Translations under genes and position numbers: made by a program
Notes under the pieces: generated by a model
The model's input: only the letters and a program-made list of their open reading frames with translations
Told to the model about the DNA's origin: nothing
The model's database searches: none
Origin: Choristoneura fumiferana
Taxonomy: Eukaryota; Arthropoda; Insecta; Lepidoptera; Tortricidae
Direction: 5' to 3'
Assembly: GCF_025370935.1 (NCBI RefSeq)
Contig: NC_133494.1
Location: 4,302,843 to 4,366,842 of the forward strand
DNA: 64,000 nucleotides
Shown here: positions 21,598 through 33,725 of the stretch, in pieces
How the letters are laid out: each line of letters begins with the position of its first letter
How positions within the stretch are numbered: the first letter of the stretch is position 1

Positions 21598-23400
21598 CCC
21601 TTTAAGGGATCTCTACTCTACTCGTATCAGTCAACCATTGAGTGGATGAGAGGATTCGAGCATTCAGTAAAGGTTATTTTACCTTGATTATAAATTTTTG
21701 TTGTAGTAAACATCTTATACGCATTTCTAACAGGCGCTAGTCTATTTCGACTTTGATTCCTATTAAAATACTTACAAATGATTGAATTAGTTTCGGTGTA
21801 CCTACAGTTATTTCGTCGGAATTTTAGATTAAATAAGTACTTACTTACCTTTGACGCGATAAATAACCAGGAGTGCACCATACTAAATAAAAAAATCTTG
21901 AAAATAATTTACAGGATCCTTCATTCAACTACCCCAAACATGTAACTACGAAAAAAGTATAGAAAAAATATAAACACTGGTAAATAAGGGGGCTTACGCC
22001 GTCAACTTTATCCAAGGACAAGGACGGAATGGTGTATGGTAACTAAAGTAAAAAATGCGACTGCGTAATATGTTTATTACTGGATCACGTGAAACAGAAG
22101 CCTTTGTAGGCAACTAGGTAAGTATAGTGAACAAAGCGAGCTTTCAGGCACATCTTGTTAACAACCATCTACACTGCCTTGTATTGTATTTCATTACAGA
22201 TTTAAGTCTTTAATCACATTTTTTTAATATGGTTGCAATTAGGCTTTTGCAGGTTTTTTATCAAATCGCAAAAATTACGCCAGTTGGGCATTTCTATTTA
22301 AAATTGTACCCTGAGTTTTTCTCTCCGATTTCAACGAAATTTGGGAGGTGGACTCAGTTCATGATTCCAAGCTGTAATAAAAAACAGGGTCTCCAGATGT
22401 GTCCCCAACATATTGTAGGTAATGTTAAACACAAAATGCGCAATTACGAATAAGTAAAATTATTTTATGCAACGTGTTTTACCCTGTGGACAACAATGAA
22501 TAGAACGTGTTCAATAGAGTATTTTTAACTAATGTACAAAGCCAAAGCCTCATATCAAACGCAGACAATTAACGGAGAAATTACTAATTTACTCTTAATA
22601 CCTGGGAACATATATTAATTTTATTTTTTATATTCATCGAATCAAATAATTTACAATATTAGAATATTTCTGAGAACGAACTCTAAGATTTCGGTCATTG
22701 TCCAAAGAGTAGAGACACCTTTACCACAGCCTTTACATAATATCTAGTTACTAAAGCTAAGCGGTGCGATTAACTACTCGGAAAATTAACAAAAATTTTA
22801 TCTACTTAACAAAAACAAAAACACAAATAATTACAAGGAAAAACTCGAGTTTTCCAAAAATCAAGTAAGTAAGTTCCAAGGAATCACGATTATGTCAATG
22901 TAACCTAAGCTCACAAGCGTAAGTGATACATTGATAACACGATAACATTTATCATATGTCTCGTACATCGTGATCGATAAAGATTTAAAAATATAATATA
23001 CCTAAAGGAATTCTCAGTATAGTACCTTCTCATCTTGCAAGCACGACACACATTAAATTAGCCTTGGGCTCAGTGCTGAGTGTGTTCAGAACTGCCTCAC
23101 GCGGTCACGCCTCACGGCCCAGGGCTCCCCGACCTCACACACCCTCGAAAGTCTGATTTACTCAAAAATTATGAGTTCTCATTATCTCCTATCTTATATA
23201 TTTTAATATAATATTATAATAAAATAATTTATTTATTCGATACACATAAAAATACATAAGTAATAGCAATAACATAATCATATACAAAAATAAAACATTA
23301 ATCATAATTATAATAAAAAAACAGTTACTTATACAATAAAAAAAATGACAAAAATCACAAAAAAAGAGAATAACTAAATAATAAATATATTATATTATTA
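21598..23400. other. Non-coding stretch
   Basis: Begins with a dispersed-repeat remnant (ATCCCTTTAAGGGATCTC, also at about 45396). The frame at 22229-22453 contains no feature I recognise, although the phrase CCGATTTCAACGAAATTTGG suggests repeat origin. 23200-23400 is AT-rich low complexity. Confidence 0.4.
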
Positions 23401-23590
23401 TCTATATAAATAAAAATGAATCGTAAAATGTGTTGCTAAGCGCAAAACTGGGAACGGCTGGACCGATTTCACTAATTCTTTTTTTGAAGGTTTTGATGAA
23501 GGTTGCGGGTGAGCAAGGAAATTATTTTAGTTCTTTAATTCTTTTTTTGTTGTAATTGGTATTGTCATTGTATTACGGAAGTACTATTAC
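23401..23590 (+). mobile_element. Lep1-type Helitron-like 5' end
   Basis: TCTATATAAATAAAAATGAA, GTGTTGCTAAGCGCAAAACT and GGACCGATTTCACTAATTC are the usual opening of a common lepidopteran Helitron-like family. It is interrupted by a roughly 50-bp piece of the Penelope-like pseudo-LTR end (GTTGCGGGTGAGCAAGGAAA, about 23500-23530), with TTCTTTTTTTG repeated on both sides. Confidence 0.6.
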
Positions 23591-23983
23591 TTATTCTGTG
23601 GTATTGTCAGGAAAAGGTTTTTATGAGGAGTCACCCTGTATAACTTCATAGTCGAGTTGTCTATTCACATCAACATGTTACTACTAAAGTAAATGTATCA
23701 GTGTTTAGACAGTCAATAGATGACATCCTAGTGACCTCAACCTACTTATTTCTAATGACATAAAAAATATACACTTATACTAGTTTGTAATGTCGTTTGG
23801 AACTCGAAACAGAAGTTCGGTTTTCTTCAGGAAAACGAAGAAAACCGAGGAGTACCTACCTACTGAGCGAAATTAACATTCTCGTTGTACCTACGGTAAT
23901 CAAAGACGGCAACTAGGTACTATATAGGATAGTGACCAGTACCCTTAGCACAATACACACAACTAACTTTGTTACGTATATAG

Positions 23984-24164
23984 ACCTTAGTGTAAGTTTT
24001 CGGTTACAGAATACGTCTCGATCGCGTTCGCGTTAAAATCTCAATTTGAATGGAAACACGAACATCGCCTCTAGCGGAACATTTGCGATGTTCGTGTTTC
24101 CATACAAATTGAGATTTTAACGCGATCGAGACGTATTTTGTAACCGAAAAGTTTACACTAAGGG
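23984..24164. repeat. Palindromic MITE (CTTAGTGTAA ends)
   Basis: Arms of about 80 bp: CTTAGTGTAAGTTTTCGGTT... at the left and the inverse ...AACCGAAAAGTTTACACTAAG at the right. They meet around CTCTAGCGGAACATT. Each arm contains TCTCGATCGCGTT. Non-coding; the 'protein' read across it is a palindrome artefact. Confidence 0.75.
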
Positions 24165-24792
24165 TACAACAGCCCTCGCACGTCCACCTTACATACAAGA
24201 GGAACATTTCTTACCTACTCTCTCAAATGTCAATTTATGATCAAAAAATCCTTGATCAAAGTCAATGAAATGCGAATGCCTCTTAAGCATGCCTATAATA
24301 AATCCATCAAGCTCCCCTCCGCAGTAACTGTCCGACAAATAGGCGTCAGCCGCTCAAGTCATAATAATGATCGAACGACCGACCTCGTGCGTTGACCCAA
24401 TTTTGAATAACATTACCTAGTTACTTGTCCTGTAGACTTGTAGAGTCAGCCATTTGATGCCAACCCGCAAACTGTGTTGGTCGATGGAAACCTGTGGGCA
24501 TCAAAGCTTCCATCAGCGGTCTGGCATTGATTTTCAGCCATTTTTAATAAACACATCGTGGAACACATATTTGTGTCCACTATAAAAAAAACATGTGACA
24601 AATACTCAATATCACAAAGTAGATAATATAACAGAGACACCACCTAGTACAAGCAAATGGTATCACAGTTTAATACATCAGTGGGTATCACCCTAATACT
24701 GGCTATTCAACTGGCTATTTTTCTTTCCTTCGATTTTCCAATAGATGGCTCAGTATTAAGTTTTGATCACCTACTCCTTAACTTGTCTACTA

Positions 24793-24950
24793 AGGGCCTA
24801 AGGGGATGTTTCAACATCCGATCCATTGATTAACCTTATTTGACGGATAAATGTGATGCCGTCTCTGTTTGTTTTGTTCGAATAGACGGAGACGGCATCA
24901 CATTTATCCGTCAGTGAAAATTAATCAGTGAGTAGTGAAACAGCCCCTTA
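24793..24950. repeat. Palindromic MITE (GGGGCTGTTTCA family)
   Basis: Runs from TAAGGGGATGTTTCAAC to GTAGTGAAACAGCCCCTTA. The centre is GTGATGCCGTCTCTGTTTG and its inverse. GTCTACTA occurs immediately on both sides (24785-24792 and 24951-24958), a likely 8-bp target duplication. Confidence 0.8.
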
Positions 24951-25135
24951 GTCTACTAAAATGCTCTCTTGTTTATTTTTAGATTCTTCAAGCCAACAGT
25001 TCAGGGGATGGGATGGGAGAATAGAGTGTATTGTAACAAAAATTTAAAGCCTTATATTTTGCAATCGGATCCTTAAATCAAGAAATGATCGTATGAAACT
25101 GATAATGTTTTGAAAAAGCTATCCATCGATATCCC

Positions 25136-25534
25136 AATGAGGGCTATCGCGAATGAATTCGCCGCTAGAGGCGCTAGTGTAGCGTGAGGTCTCCGAAATA
25201 TCAAATCTTATAGTTTTTGGGTGAGCTACGCGGGTTTATTTATAATAAGAATTTTTTTGTGAATATTTTGCATAACCTGAAATTAATTATGGCAATTATG
25301 CGTTACGGGGCAACGAATGTCTGTGTTTTGAGACAGTTTTGTCTTTCGGAAACTTTTGTCCTCCCTTTTTCCGAACAAAATGGGACTAAGCAACACTGTG
25401 GTTGTTGGATATTTTATAGTACGGTTTTAAGGTACTTTGTTTTAACGCCCGTAATAACAGACTCTGAAAGCCACACTTAAAAACCTCACGCAACAGTGCG
25501 CCATCTAGTGAGACTAAAAACGATAGCCCTTATT
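25136..25534 (+). mobile_element. MITE with ATGAGGGCTATCG terminal inverted repeats
   Basis: Second full-length copy of the 9278-9687 family, in the same orientation; it ends CGATAGCCCTTATT. The open frame at 25217-25480 lies wholly inside it and is not a gene. Confidence 0.75.
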
Positions 25535-27384
25535 AAGTATAGTCTAGACGAAAAAAAAAACACTATACGACAGTAGAAAAATCTTATTTCTAAATTTGAT
25601 TTTACCAAGGCTTGTGTGGTTAATACTCGTACATAAACTAATGCAAAATTTCAACTTCCTAGCACTAACAGTTCCTAGACTAGGCCACGGCCAGACGGAC
25701 GGACATACGATATACGAAACTATAAGAGTTCCTTATAGAATAGGTAATTACACCAATTTATTTTGCTAGTCCGCTATGATACTTACCCCTCGTGTTGACA
25801 GGTGTCCATGAGCGGCGGTGATTACTTCCCCCCAGGTAACCCGCATGTTCGTTTTCACTCTCTTATATATGTAAAAAAAAATTCCTTATATAGGTAGGTA
25901 CCTACTTTACTCAAAGTTATATTAAACTAGTATATTATAAGTTTGCATGCTTGGAATTCCTCCGAAGACAAACAAGCGTCGGTCATGGTGGCTACCTTGT
26001 CTGGACGTAGAGGCAAGCAAGAAAAATAAAAGCACTTTTGAAAAGATGGGTTTTACAAAGTCACATTTGTTAAAAAAACGAGTACTTAATGTTAGTTTTT
26101 CTTACATCTCAGCTATGAGAAGGAATGACTGAATACCTACGAGCGTTAGTGCGGCCAGTGTGTTGTCTATACAGACTCTATTCATTGCGCGGCGTAAACG
26201 CTCGCCACAAAGTAGTTACCAAGCAGAGCACGCAATGAACAGAGAAAGCCCTCGCCGCGTCACCGTTTGGCGCGGGACTGCTGCATTAACTTTGCAAAAA
26301 AAAAATAGCAAAGTATTAAACCGCCTTCCACTGTAATTGTTTGTTGGCGAGGTACTTAATTACTGACACACGCACAAGCGGCGACCCGTGACAGTGCTGT
26401 GGAATCAATGAAGCCCTAATCCGGTGTAACATTTTTGTTTACCTTTCAGGGCGACATTAGGGCGCCAATATATTTACATACTGGCATATTGAATGACATC
26501 GCGCAATACGCATTAAGGGTTTTGCGGATGATAGAACCTGTGGGTAGACCGTGTCTAAGATTCACCTAATGTACCTACCTACTACGAGTAGATTTTGATT
26601 TTGAGAGATTTTGGTCGGTGGTGGTTTCGTGTTTAGTTTAGGATAGGACACTTCTCTGCAAGCCGTAGTTGGATGGAGTTCTAAGTTATACATTTACTGT
26701 AAAAAAAATCCGTTGTGTGACTGTCAATTAATCACAGGTAAAATTATATACTTAGGTAATTTTTGTAGCACAACGGAACTCTTTCAGGTAATTGTTTAGT
26801 GATGTAAATAGGTATGCTTATTGACTACTGGTTAACATGGTAGGTACCTACGTATTTGGGATTCCGTTACGTTGAAAATGTAAAATTGTTAAAAAAAAAA
26901 ACATTAGACTTACTTACACTTAATTACTTCGTGAGGCCCGGGGCTCTAGGTACGGGCCCGCTTGTGCCCTTATGGAAGAGATACCGTGAGATACGATACT
27001 GGACTTGACCTGGACACACTGCCTCTCTTTCGCATTCAAATGAAGCCTCCGATAGACTGGTATGCCCATCAGCTTGAGTCGCTCAGGTAATGTGGGCATT
27101 GACGTAGTTTACAATGTTTCAAACTTTCACGATTAAGTATCTATCACTCAATTATTAGAGCATGTGGCTGAAACGTCGAGATAATTATACTCATTTTGCT
27201 AGCGTGATAAGTCCCGGGTACTGTAATAGTAGCTTATTAGCATCTACTTAATTGCTAATGGTAATGGACTAATTTACTCGTTTCGTCCCTTTATCAAAAA
27301 AAATGTTACACCAATTTGTATTTGTTGCGCCTGTTTGCAGCTGCGGAGGGACATTTAGGCACAGGGGAACGGACCATAAAATTT
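25535..27384. other. Non-coding stretch with a CpG-bearing island
   Basis: No repeat that I can name, apart from a CpG-richer region at about 26140-26290 containing imperfect inverted repeats (TCATTGCGCGGCG near its left side and GCAATGAACAGAG to its right). Frames at 25947-26132 and 27303-27494 show no family features. Confidence 0.35.
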
Positions 27385-27510
27385 TAATGGTGTGTGTGAA
27401 GTTGCCAATCCGCACTGGGCCCGCGTGGGAACTACGGTCCAAGTGTTCTCATTCTGAGAAGAGGACTGTGCCCAGCAGTGGGACGTGTATATAGGCTGCG
27501 ATGACGATGA
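27385..27510 (+). repeat. Retroposon 3' fragment
   Basis: CCAATCCGCACTGGGCCCGC, then GAGAAGAGGACTGTGCCCAGCA and the ending GATGACGATGATAA. This is a widespread lepidopteran LINE/SINE 3' body, shared with 1331-1575. The 27449-27725 open frames arise from it and its flank and I do not call them. Confidence 0.55.
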
Positions 27511-28535
27511 TAATTCCATAACAAAAAAAAATGTCGCACCTACGATTCGGATCGATTAGAATGAGTACCCTAAATAAGAGGGCGGCAAAATTTTCTTCCG
27601 CCCGTTCGGCTGATACCAAGGCTGCGCCACTGCGTGTCCGATATTTTTGCACGCTCCGCTGTGGCTGTGGCTCGGCTGTGCATATACTTATTGCAGGTCG
27701 ACGTACTTACCTGAGGTGTACATAAGGAATAGGACCACCTTGGTCACCAGGGAACTGATTGTTAACAAAATAATCACTTGAAACTAACGAGGTGTCATAC
27801 AGCTCGTTTCTTCCTAACTCTTTGTACTGTCTGGTTTAGCACATATTCGAAAAAATAACATCCTTTCCTTTTCTAATTCCACACCTGTTCGATTTACGTC
27901 AAGTAGCCATTCTATTCAGAGCCTCCGAGCTGAACAGATACCTATCTTTTATCCTAGATCCTATAAATCTCCTAAAACTCCATAACTAGTTTATAATTTA
28001 TCATTCCTATACGAAGGAAGGATTTATCCTGATCCAGAAGTTATCCAGTTTTCAAATAATTGTACAGTGCATTTGTGAAGTTTCATAAGATCATTAGATC
28101 GTAATACTGCTGGACTTCAGTGCCATTGAATTATATAAATAAAGAACTGGGCACGGAAACGTAAGTTGATTAACTATGTATTTTTATAATTGTTGATTCA
28201 GTGTCAAAGCATACATTTTAGATACTTAAGACCGCGTCTGTTTGTTCGCAGGTGCCCTTTTATTATTATTTTAAATAAATATTACTGTCTGCCCTGTTTC
28301 CTGCCTTCCTCTTTACTCCAACAACTTCCCCGGATACTACCCCGTGACAAACTAACATTCGAAAGTATTGATTAGCACCAATTAAATGTTCAACTAGTTC
28401 AACTACCAATAGCTGAGAAAATTAATAGGGCTGGATAAATAGCTTTTTGACCTGTTAATATCTATTAGGAGAAAAATAACACTGATTGTTATAGTTTTCA
28501 TCAATTATGCGGAAACACATTTTTAATGAATGACT

Positions 28536-28738
28536 GTAAAGTACGGTCGCGGAACACAAAGAATTTCGCGCAATGACCTCCACTACTTGTCTCTGTCACT
28601 CGTGCGTATATTCATTCGACTTCGCATTCGTACAAATACATCTGTGCGAGCGTGACGACAAATATTTACGCGCGAGCAACAGAGACACATAGTTAAGGTC
28701 ATGGTACGAAATTCTTCATGCTCCGCGACCAGACTTTA
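28536..28738. repeat. MITE with TAAAGTACGGTCGCGG ends
   Basis: TAAAGTACGGTCGCGGAACA...GAATTTCG at the left and CGAAATTC...GCTCCGCGACCAGACTTTA at the right are imperfect inverted repeats about 200 bp apart. Non-coding. Confidence 0.6.
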
Positions 28739-28856
28739 GTATATTTTGATAACGTTCACTTAGTTTGACTTTTTACTACTCCAGACCTGAGTATTTGAAA
28801 TAGTATAAGCTTGTAATTTGTTATGCAATTGGGCCCAGATAAAAATAATAATAATA

Positions 28857-29296
28857 TGTCGTAAGATAGGACTTAGAGAGCCGGATCCGACCGTAACATG
28901 ATCAATGTGGGCATAACAAGTGGGATTCGGGCAGAGAATGAAACTATTTTGAAGAACTAACAAAAGTCCACTAATTGTGGTCAAGATAAAACCAAAACAA
29001 TACGACACTCGTTCACTGAAATCTTAGAAATGCAACTATCATAACGATTCACAATAACTTAAGGAAAAGCCTAGCTAAATAATAAAGAAACGCGTAACAG
29101 TTCCTGAGACTGTCGACTCGGGCCAGACTTCTTTTACAAACTGACAATTGACGATCGCTTTTCCCGCGTCCAGATCTCAGGCTCTGTCAAGCGCGCCACG
29201 CATGGCAACACTGGCGTTTCGTAAGTGCTATAATGCCAATCCTTAGTAAACCACACATAGTAATGACCATACAAGGACCATACTCATAATTCTACA
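28857..29296 (-). repeat. LTR (3' LTR on the minus strand)
   Basis: 440 bp, TG...CA ends, preceded by target duplication AATA at 28853-28856. Nearly identical to 33726-34167. Confidence 0.85.
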
Positions 29297-29415
29297 CGGC
29301 CATCCTACAAGACACACGTCCTCGTGTGTTTAATCTGCAACAATCGACACAATAGCATCATAATATTCGCTCGGCCACTTCTGACCACAACACACACACA
29401 AAACAAAACAAAATT

Positions 29416-29418
<3 letters not shown>

Positions 29419-29512
<94 letters not shown>
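29419..29512. repeat. (CA)n microsatellite
   Basis: 47 uninterrupted CA dinucleotides inside the LARD-like element. Open frames reading VCVCVC or THTHTH across it are artefacts. Confidence 0.95.
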
Positions 29513-29514
<2 letters not shown>

Positions 29515-29712
29515 TCAAAATCAGTAACAACAGTATTAGACATTATTCTGATAAATTCCGCATAGTATTACTTAAAGATGAGTGAAAACGAGAGAAAGAC
29601 AGAAAGAGAGAGCCAACCATTATTCCATTCTGTGACTTAACTACCAGTCATGCTTATTTCAGCAGCCATTTTTATTTTTCTCTTTTCCTTTCATTCTTAT
29701 GGCTCTCTTTCG

Positions 29713-30396
29713 AGTCATCCCTGTGACTCCGCTACTAGTCATCCCTGTGACATTCTTACAAGTCATCTCTGTGACTTACCTACGAGTCATCCCTGTGACT
29801 CCTACCAGTCATCCCTGTGACTTTCCTACCAGTCATCTCTGTGACTTACCTACGAGTCATCCCTGTGACTCCTACCAGTCATCCCTGTGACTTTCCTACC
29901 AGTCATCCCTGTGACTCTCCTACCAGTCATCCCTGTGACTTTTCCACGAGTCATCCCTGTGACTCCTACAAGTCATCCCTGTGACTTTCCTACCAGTCAT
30001 CCCTGTGACTTTCCTACCAGTCATCCCTGTGACTTTCCTACTAGTCATCCCTGTGACTTTCCTATGAGTCATCCCTGTGACTCTCCTAAAAGTCATCCCT
30101 GTGACTTTCCTACAAGTCATCCCTGTGACTTTCCTACAAGTCATCCCTGTGACTTTCCTACGAGTCATCCCTGTGACTCTCCTATAAGTCATCTCTGTGA
30201 CTGTCCTACAAGTCATCCCTGTGACTTTCCTACGAGTCATCCCTGTGACTCTCCTATAAGTCATCCCTGTGACTGTCCTACAAGTCATCCCTGTGACTCT
30301 CCTATAAGTCATCCCTGTGACTTTCCTACGAGTCATCCCTGTGACTCTCCTATAAGTCATCCCTGTGACTTTCCTCAGAGTCATCCCTGTGACTCC
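29713..30396. repeat. 24-bp minisatellite, 29 units
   Basis: Units of about 24 bp (a few of 22) with consensus AGTCATCCCTGTGACTTTCC plus TANN. I counted 29 AGTCAT starts. Every unit contains the dyad GTCA-N6-TGAC. One plus-strand frame reads an octapeptide repeat SHPCDFPT, and one minus-strand frame reads RKVTGMTC. Both stay open only because the unit length is a multiple of three. It lies inside the LARD-like element. Confidence 0.9.
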
Positions 30397-31599
30397 ACCA
30401 CTCTTTTTTTTTCAATAGTTAAAAATACTTTTTTTTGTAATATCGTTAGAAAACAACAGCTCCAACAGATACTCTAAAATACAGAAATCTTCAACATTAA
30501 TTTAAGATCTTACATTTTCCGAATAATCTGACTCACTTGCCAGTTGCCAGTTGCCACACTCACACCGTCCAGCACTTTACCCACAGGCACCATCTCCAAA
30601 CGGTTGCAAACTTACAGGTGAGGCTTGAGCTTAGATCCCCTTACACCTCCACAATTATCTCATTCTAAAACATTAATACCAAACCGCACCCTCTCATATC
30701 CAGCTGATCAGATTTGTCTTTTCCTTCTGCTGCCATAACTCTATCTACATCAATATCTGTGCCCGTCCACCAACCAACAAAATTATCAAATTGATTGCAA
30801 GACAAAATATCATCATTATCCAGTACCTCTCAGGAAATGGTTAATTATTTACAGAAAACCATTATTGACAAACAAAAATAACATTAGCAGACCATACACA
30901 CTCAGAGCAAAAATTATGAGGAATTCCCAGCTTCTATTGATTAATTAGCAATTCCACAATGTCAATCAATTTCAGTACCTATATCACTAATAGAAAAAAA
31001 AATGAATTGCACAAACCACACATAGCTAAGTCTCAAAAACCTGTGCCCTAACCAGATCACTCTCATACTCTAACCAACAAGAAAGGAAGACAACCTCCGC
31101 CTAGCCCTGGGGCCACACCGAACAGAGCTGCAGCCGACAGTGCAATGGAGGCAGTTAGAGGCGGCTCATGCCAAAAGACACACAGAACTTATAGACATTT
31201 TATAACAAAATACACAGAAATAGTAGAAATAAACTACCAGTTTGGAATAAAAAAAAAAGGCTATGTTGTTATAATTATAACCAGATTACTCGGCATAAAG
31301 CCTTGTATGTAATCCAAACACAGTAAAGTACAGTAACTCAACTCAAAAAAATTCCAACAAAACACTTCATTATTTGCTAAGTTTTTGATAGCAAATGTCA
31401 CACATTTATAAAGAAACTTGAATAAAACAATGTCAGTTTATTTAGCTAACACATTCTGCAGTTTTTTTTTTTTATTAAATTCTAAAACTGAGAATCATTA
31501 ATTTGACAATGCAGATGTTTTTCTGATAACAAGCTAAGTTCTGTTAACACAATATTTGAAGTAATTCAACATAGATTTGTCAGAGTTGTGTAAACTTAG

Positions 31600-31950
31600 C
31601 ATGACAAATGTTTTTTTTTTTTTTTTTTTTTTCGCTACTGACAGACCTCGGTATGTAGTTGATTGCAAGCAGCAACACTTTTTTTTTGTATTGGCTCTCA
31701 AAAAATTAAGCGACTACAAAAGGTCATCCCCCCCTTTTCATCAATACCCAAATCTAGTCATTGACTCTTGAAAAGGAGTTGATTGTAGTGGAAAAAACAT
31801 TAGTAACTTGTATTTTCTTTTCTTTTTTTTTTTTCTTTCTTTACTCGACCGGACGGCAAAGGATCAAGTGGGTCCCCCGACGGCAAGTAGACCACCACCA
31901 CCCACAAACATCCGCAGCACCAGGGCATTGCAGATGCGACTTTATGTTGT
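31600..31950. repeat. T-rich tracts and a dispersed-repeat fragment
   Basis: Long T runs (31610-31632 and 31815-31840) are followed by GGGTCCCCCGACGGCAAGTA...CACAAACATCCGCAGCACCA. This is related to 34430-34530 (GGGTCACCTGATGGGAATCG...CATAGACATGCGCAACATGA), a common lepidopteran retroposon phrase. Open frames here are homopolymer-driven. Confidence 0.45.
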
Positions 31951-32997
31951 TTACAGTAGCAGTACAGTAATATTGTTTGTACTAACTTGATTTTGTTAGT
32001 AGTAGCAATAATTTAGTCTGTAGTAACTCTCTGTAATCTCTCTTTAGCCACAAGCAACACAAAACAGCATTATTTGATATCACAAAAGTTCACATTGCAC
32101 AGAAATCGCGGCAAAAGACAAAAACCAAATAAATCAATGAGCCACATAAACTTTCTTTTTTACTAAGAAGTGAAGTTTACAAAAATTAAATTAAATTAAA
32201 TTTGTCATGTAACTAAACAAAAATCTTTGCTAATACCCATCAAAGATATCACACCATGACACTCAAATGTGTTATTGAGGTACCACATAAGCTAAAAACA
32301 AACATGTTAAATACTGAAGGTTTCTGGGGTAACAAGCAACTCAGTTTTGCTAAATACGCTTTTAATAACATCCAATCCATACATCACAACCATGAAAAAA
32401 AGCATTAATTATCCAAAGATTCACATTAATTTCAGGTCACAAAGGTTAGGTAAGGGTCGTAGTATCTGTTAACATTTTTAATGCAAATAGGTAACATTGG
32501 TTGAAATACAACCACTGTTGTATGAAGGTGTGACCACAATGCATTGGTAACTCAAGTGTCCTTAAGAGTAAGACTGTTACTACAAATTGCAGTCTGCAAT
32601 AACTGAAAATTACGCTTTCGTCTTTATAATAATGTAATTAATTATGCATCATGCAGACAAAACACTGATATTGCAAGTGTTCATGTACATGCCAAGGAAC
32701 ATGTACCACATCCATATTCATAATATAAAGTTCTCTAAATACACTTACTAAGTGTGGCGTAGAGAATGAACACATTGTTTTTGTTTTCGGCAACCAGTCG
32801 CTTAGACTGAACCCATGAGCTTACGATTTCTTCAACGCGTAATTATATTACCAGCACCAGCAAAGTATAATTTCTTACGCTAAACGAATGTTCTCAGTAC
32901 TGATCAATTCACTTAACACAACTCTTGGGTTAAACGGATAACCAAAACAAAGAAAAATAAGTTTAAAATAGAGCCGAATGATAAAAAGAAAACTCAC

Positions 32998-33107
32998 CAA
33001 ATTTCCGTTGTTACCTTATCCATCTCGTCATTCATACTGCCTGTAACCGCAAATAATGCTTCGTGCGCTACAAAATAGATCGCTACAAAAAAAACTTTAC
33101 TATTCAT
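32998..33107 (-). CDS. Candidate signal-peptide first exon inside the LTR element
   Basis: The minus strand has an ATG (33105-33107) in acceptable context (A at -3). It is followed by 36 codons: MNSK, a hydrophobic run FFVAIYFVAHEALFAV, then TGSMNDEMDKVTTEI. Exactly at 32997-32992 comes GTGAGT, a consensus splice donor; without splicing the frame stops one codon later. Charge, hydrophobic core and small residues near position 23 are as in a secretory signal. One possible continuation is an acceptor (TTTTCAG) at 32603-32605 that opens about 50 codons to a TAA near 32450, but that is weak. I do not recognise the protein. It may be a captured host exon, or chance. Confidence 0.35.
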
Positions 33108-33725
33108 AGTTTACACCGACTAAAAATTACGAAATATTCCAAATTTACCGGCTTAACTTTGTTGTAAACAAACACAGTGACTTTGACGTTTAACTTTTTT
33201 TTTTAATCTGGCTGCAAAGAGACATTCTTGACAGACTAGAAGAATTGCCAACGTAACTAAATGTGATTTAAACTCGACGCATTTTTATGAAAAAGAAAAC
33301 ACAAAATTGACTTTATTATTATCACAGATTTCAAATTACCACGCCTGTACATTTCATAACATAATTACGAATAAACACACAAGTGTGACACAAGAAAACT
33401 GTCACATCAAAAAAACATGGCATGACTGCATGTACTAAATTTCTTTAACTTTTTTTTTAACGATTACAATAACGAGACAAAAAAAAATTAAATTCTTTGT
33501 AAAATCACACTATTTGCCGATTTAACGTAAAATTTAACCACATTTTATGCGTGTTAGTATCAAAGATTGTGTGCAATCAATATAAAGGGCAGTTGCATTC
33601 ATTCGTTATTGTTTTAAAATAAGTAAAAAACACTTTGATAATGTCACTGCGCGTACCTAGCACAATCACAATTTCACACGATATACGAAAATTTAGTTTC
33701 ATTTGCCCGTTCGGACCACTTCTGA

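Noticed and set aside
29305..29543. Open frames reading Val-Cys or Thr-His repeats
   Set aside because: They are translations of the 94-bp (CA)n microsatellite in different frames.
29887..30477. 196-codon plus-strand and 154-codon minus-strand ORFs with octapeptide repeats
   Set aside because: The frames stay open because the tandem unit is 24 bp. No start context, signal or unique sequence supports a gene on either strand, so they are reported only as a repeat.
31577..31990. Hydrophobic ORFs with poly-Phe
   Set aside because: Driven by long T runs followed by a dispersed repeat fragment; not genes.
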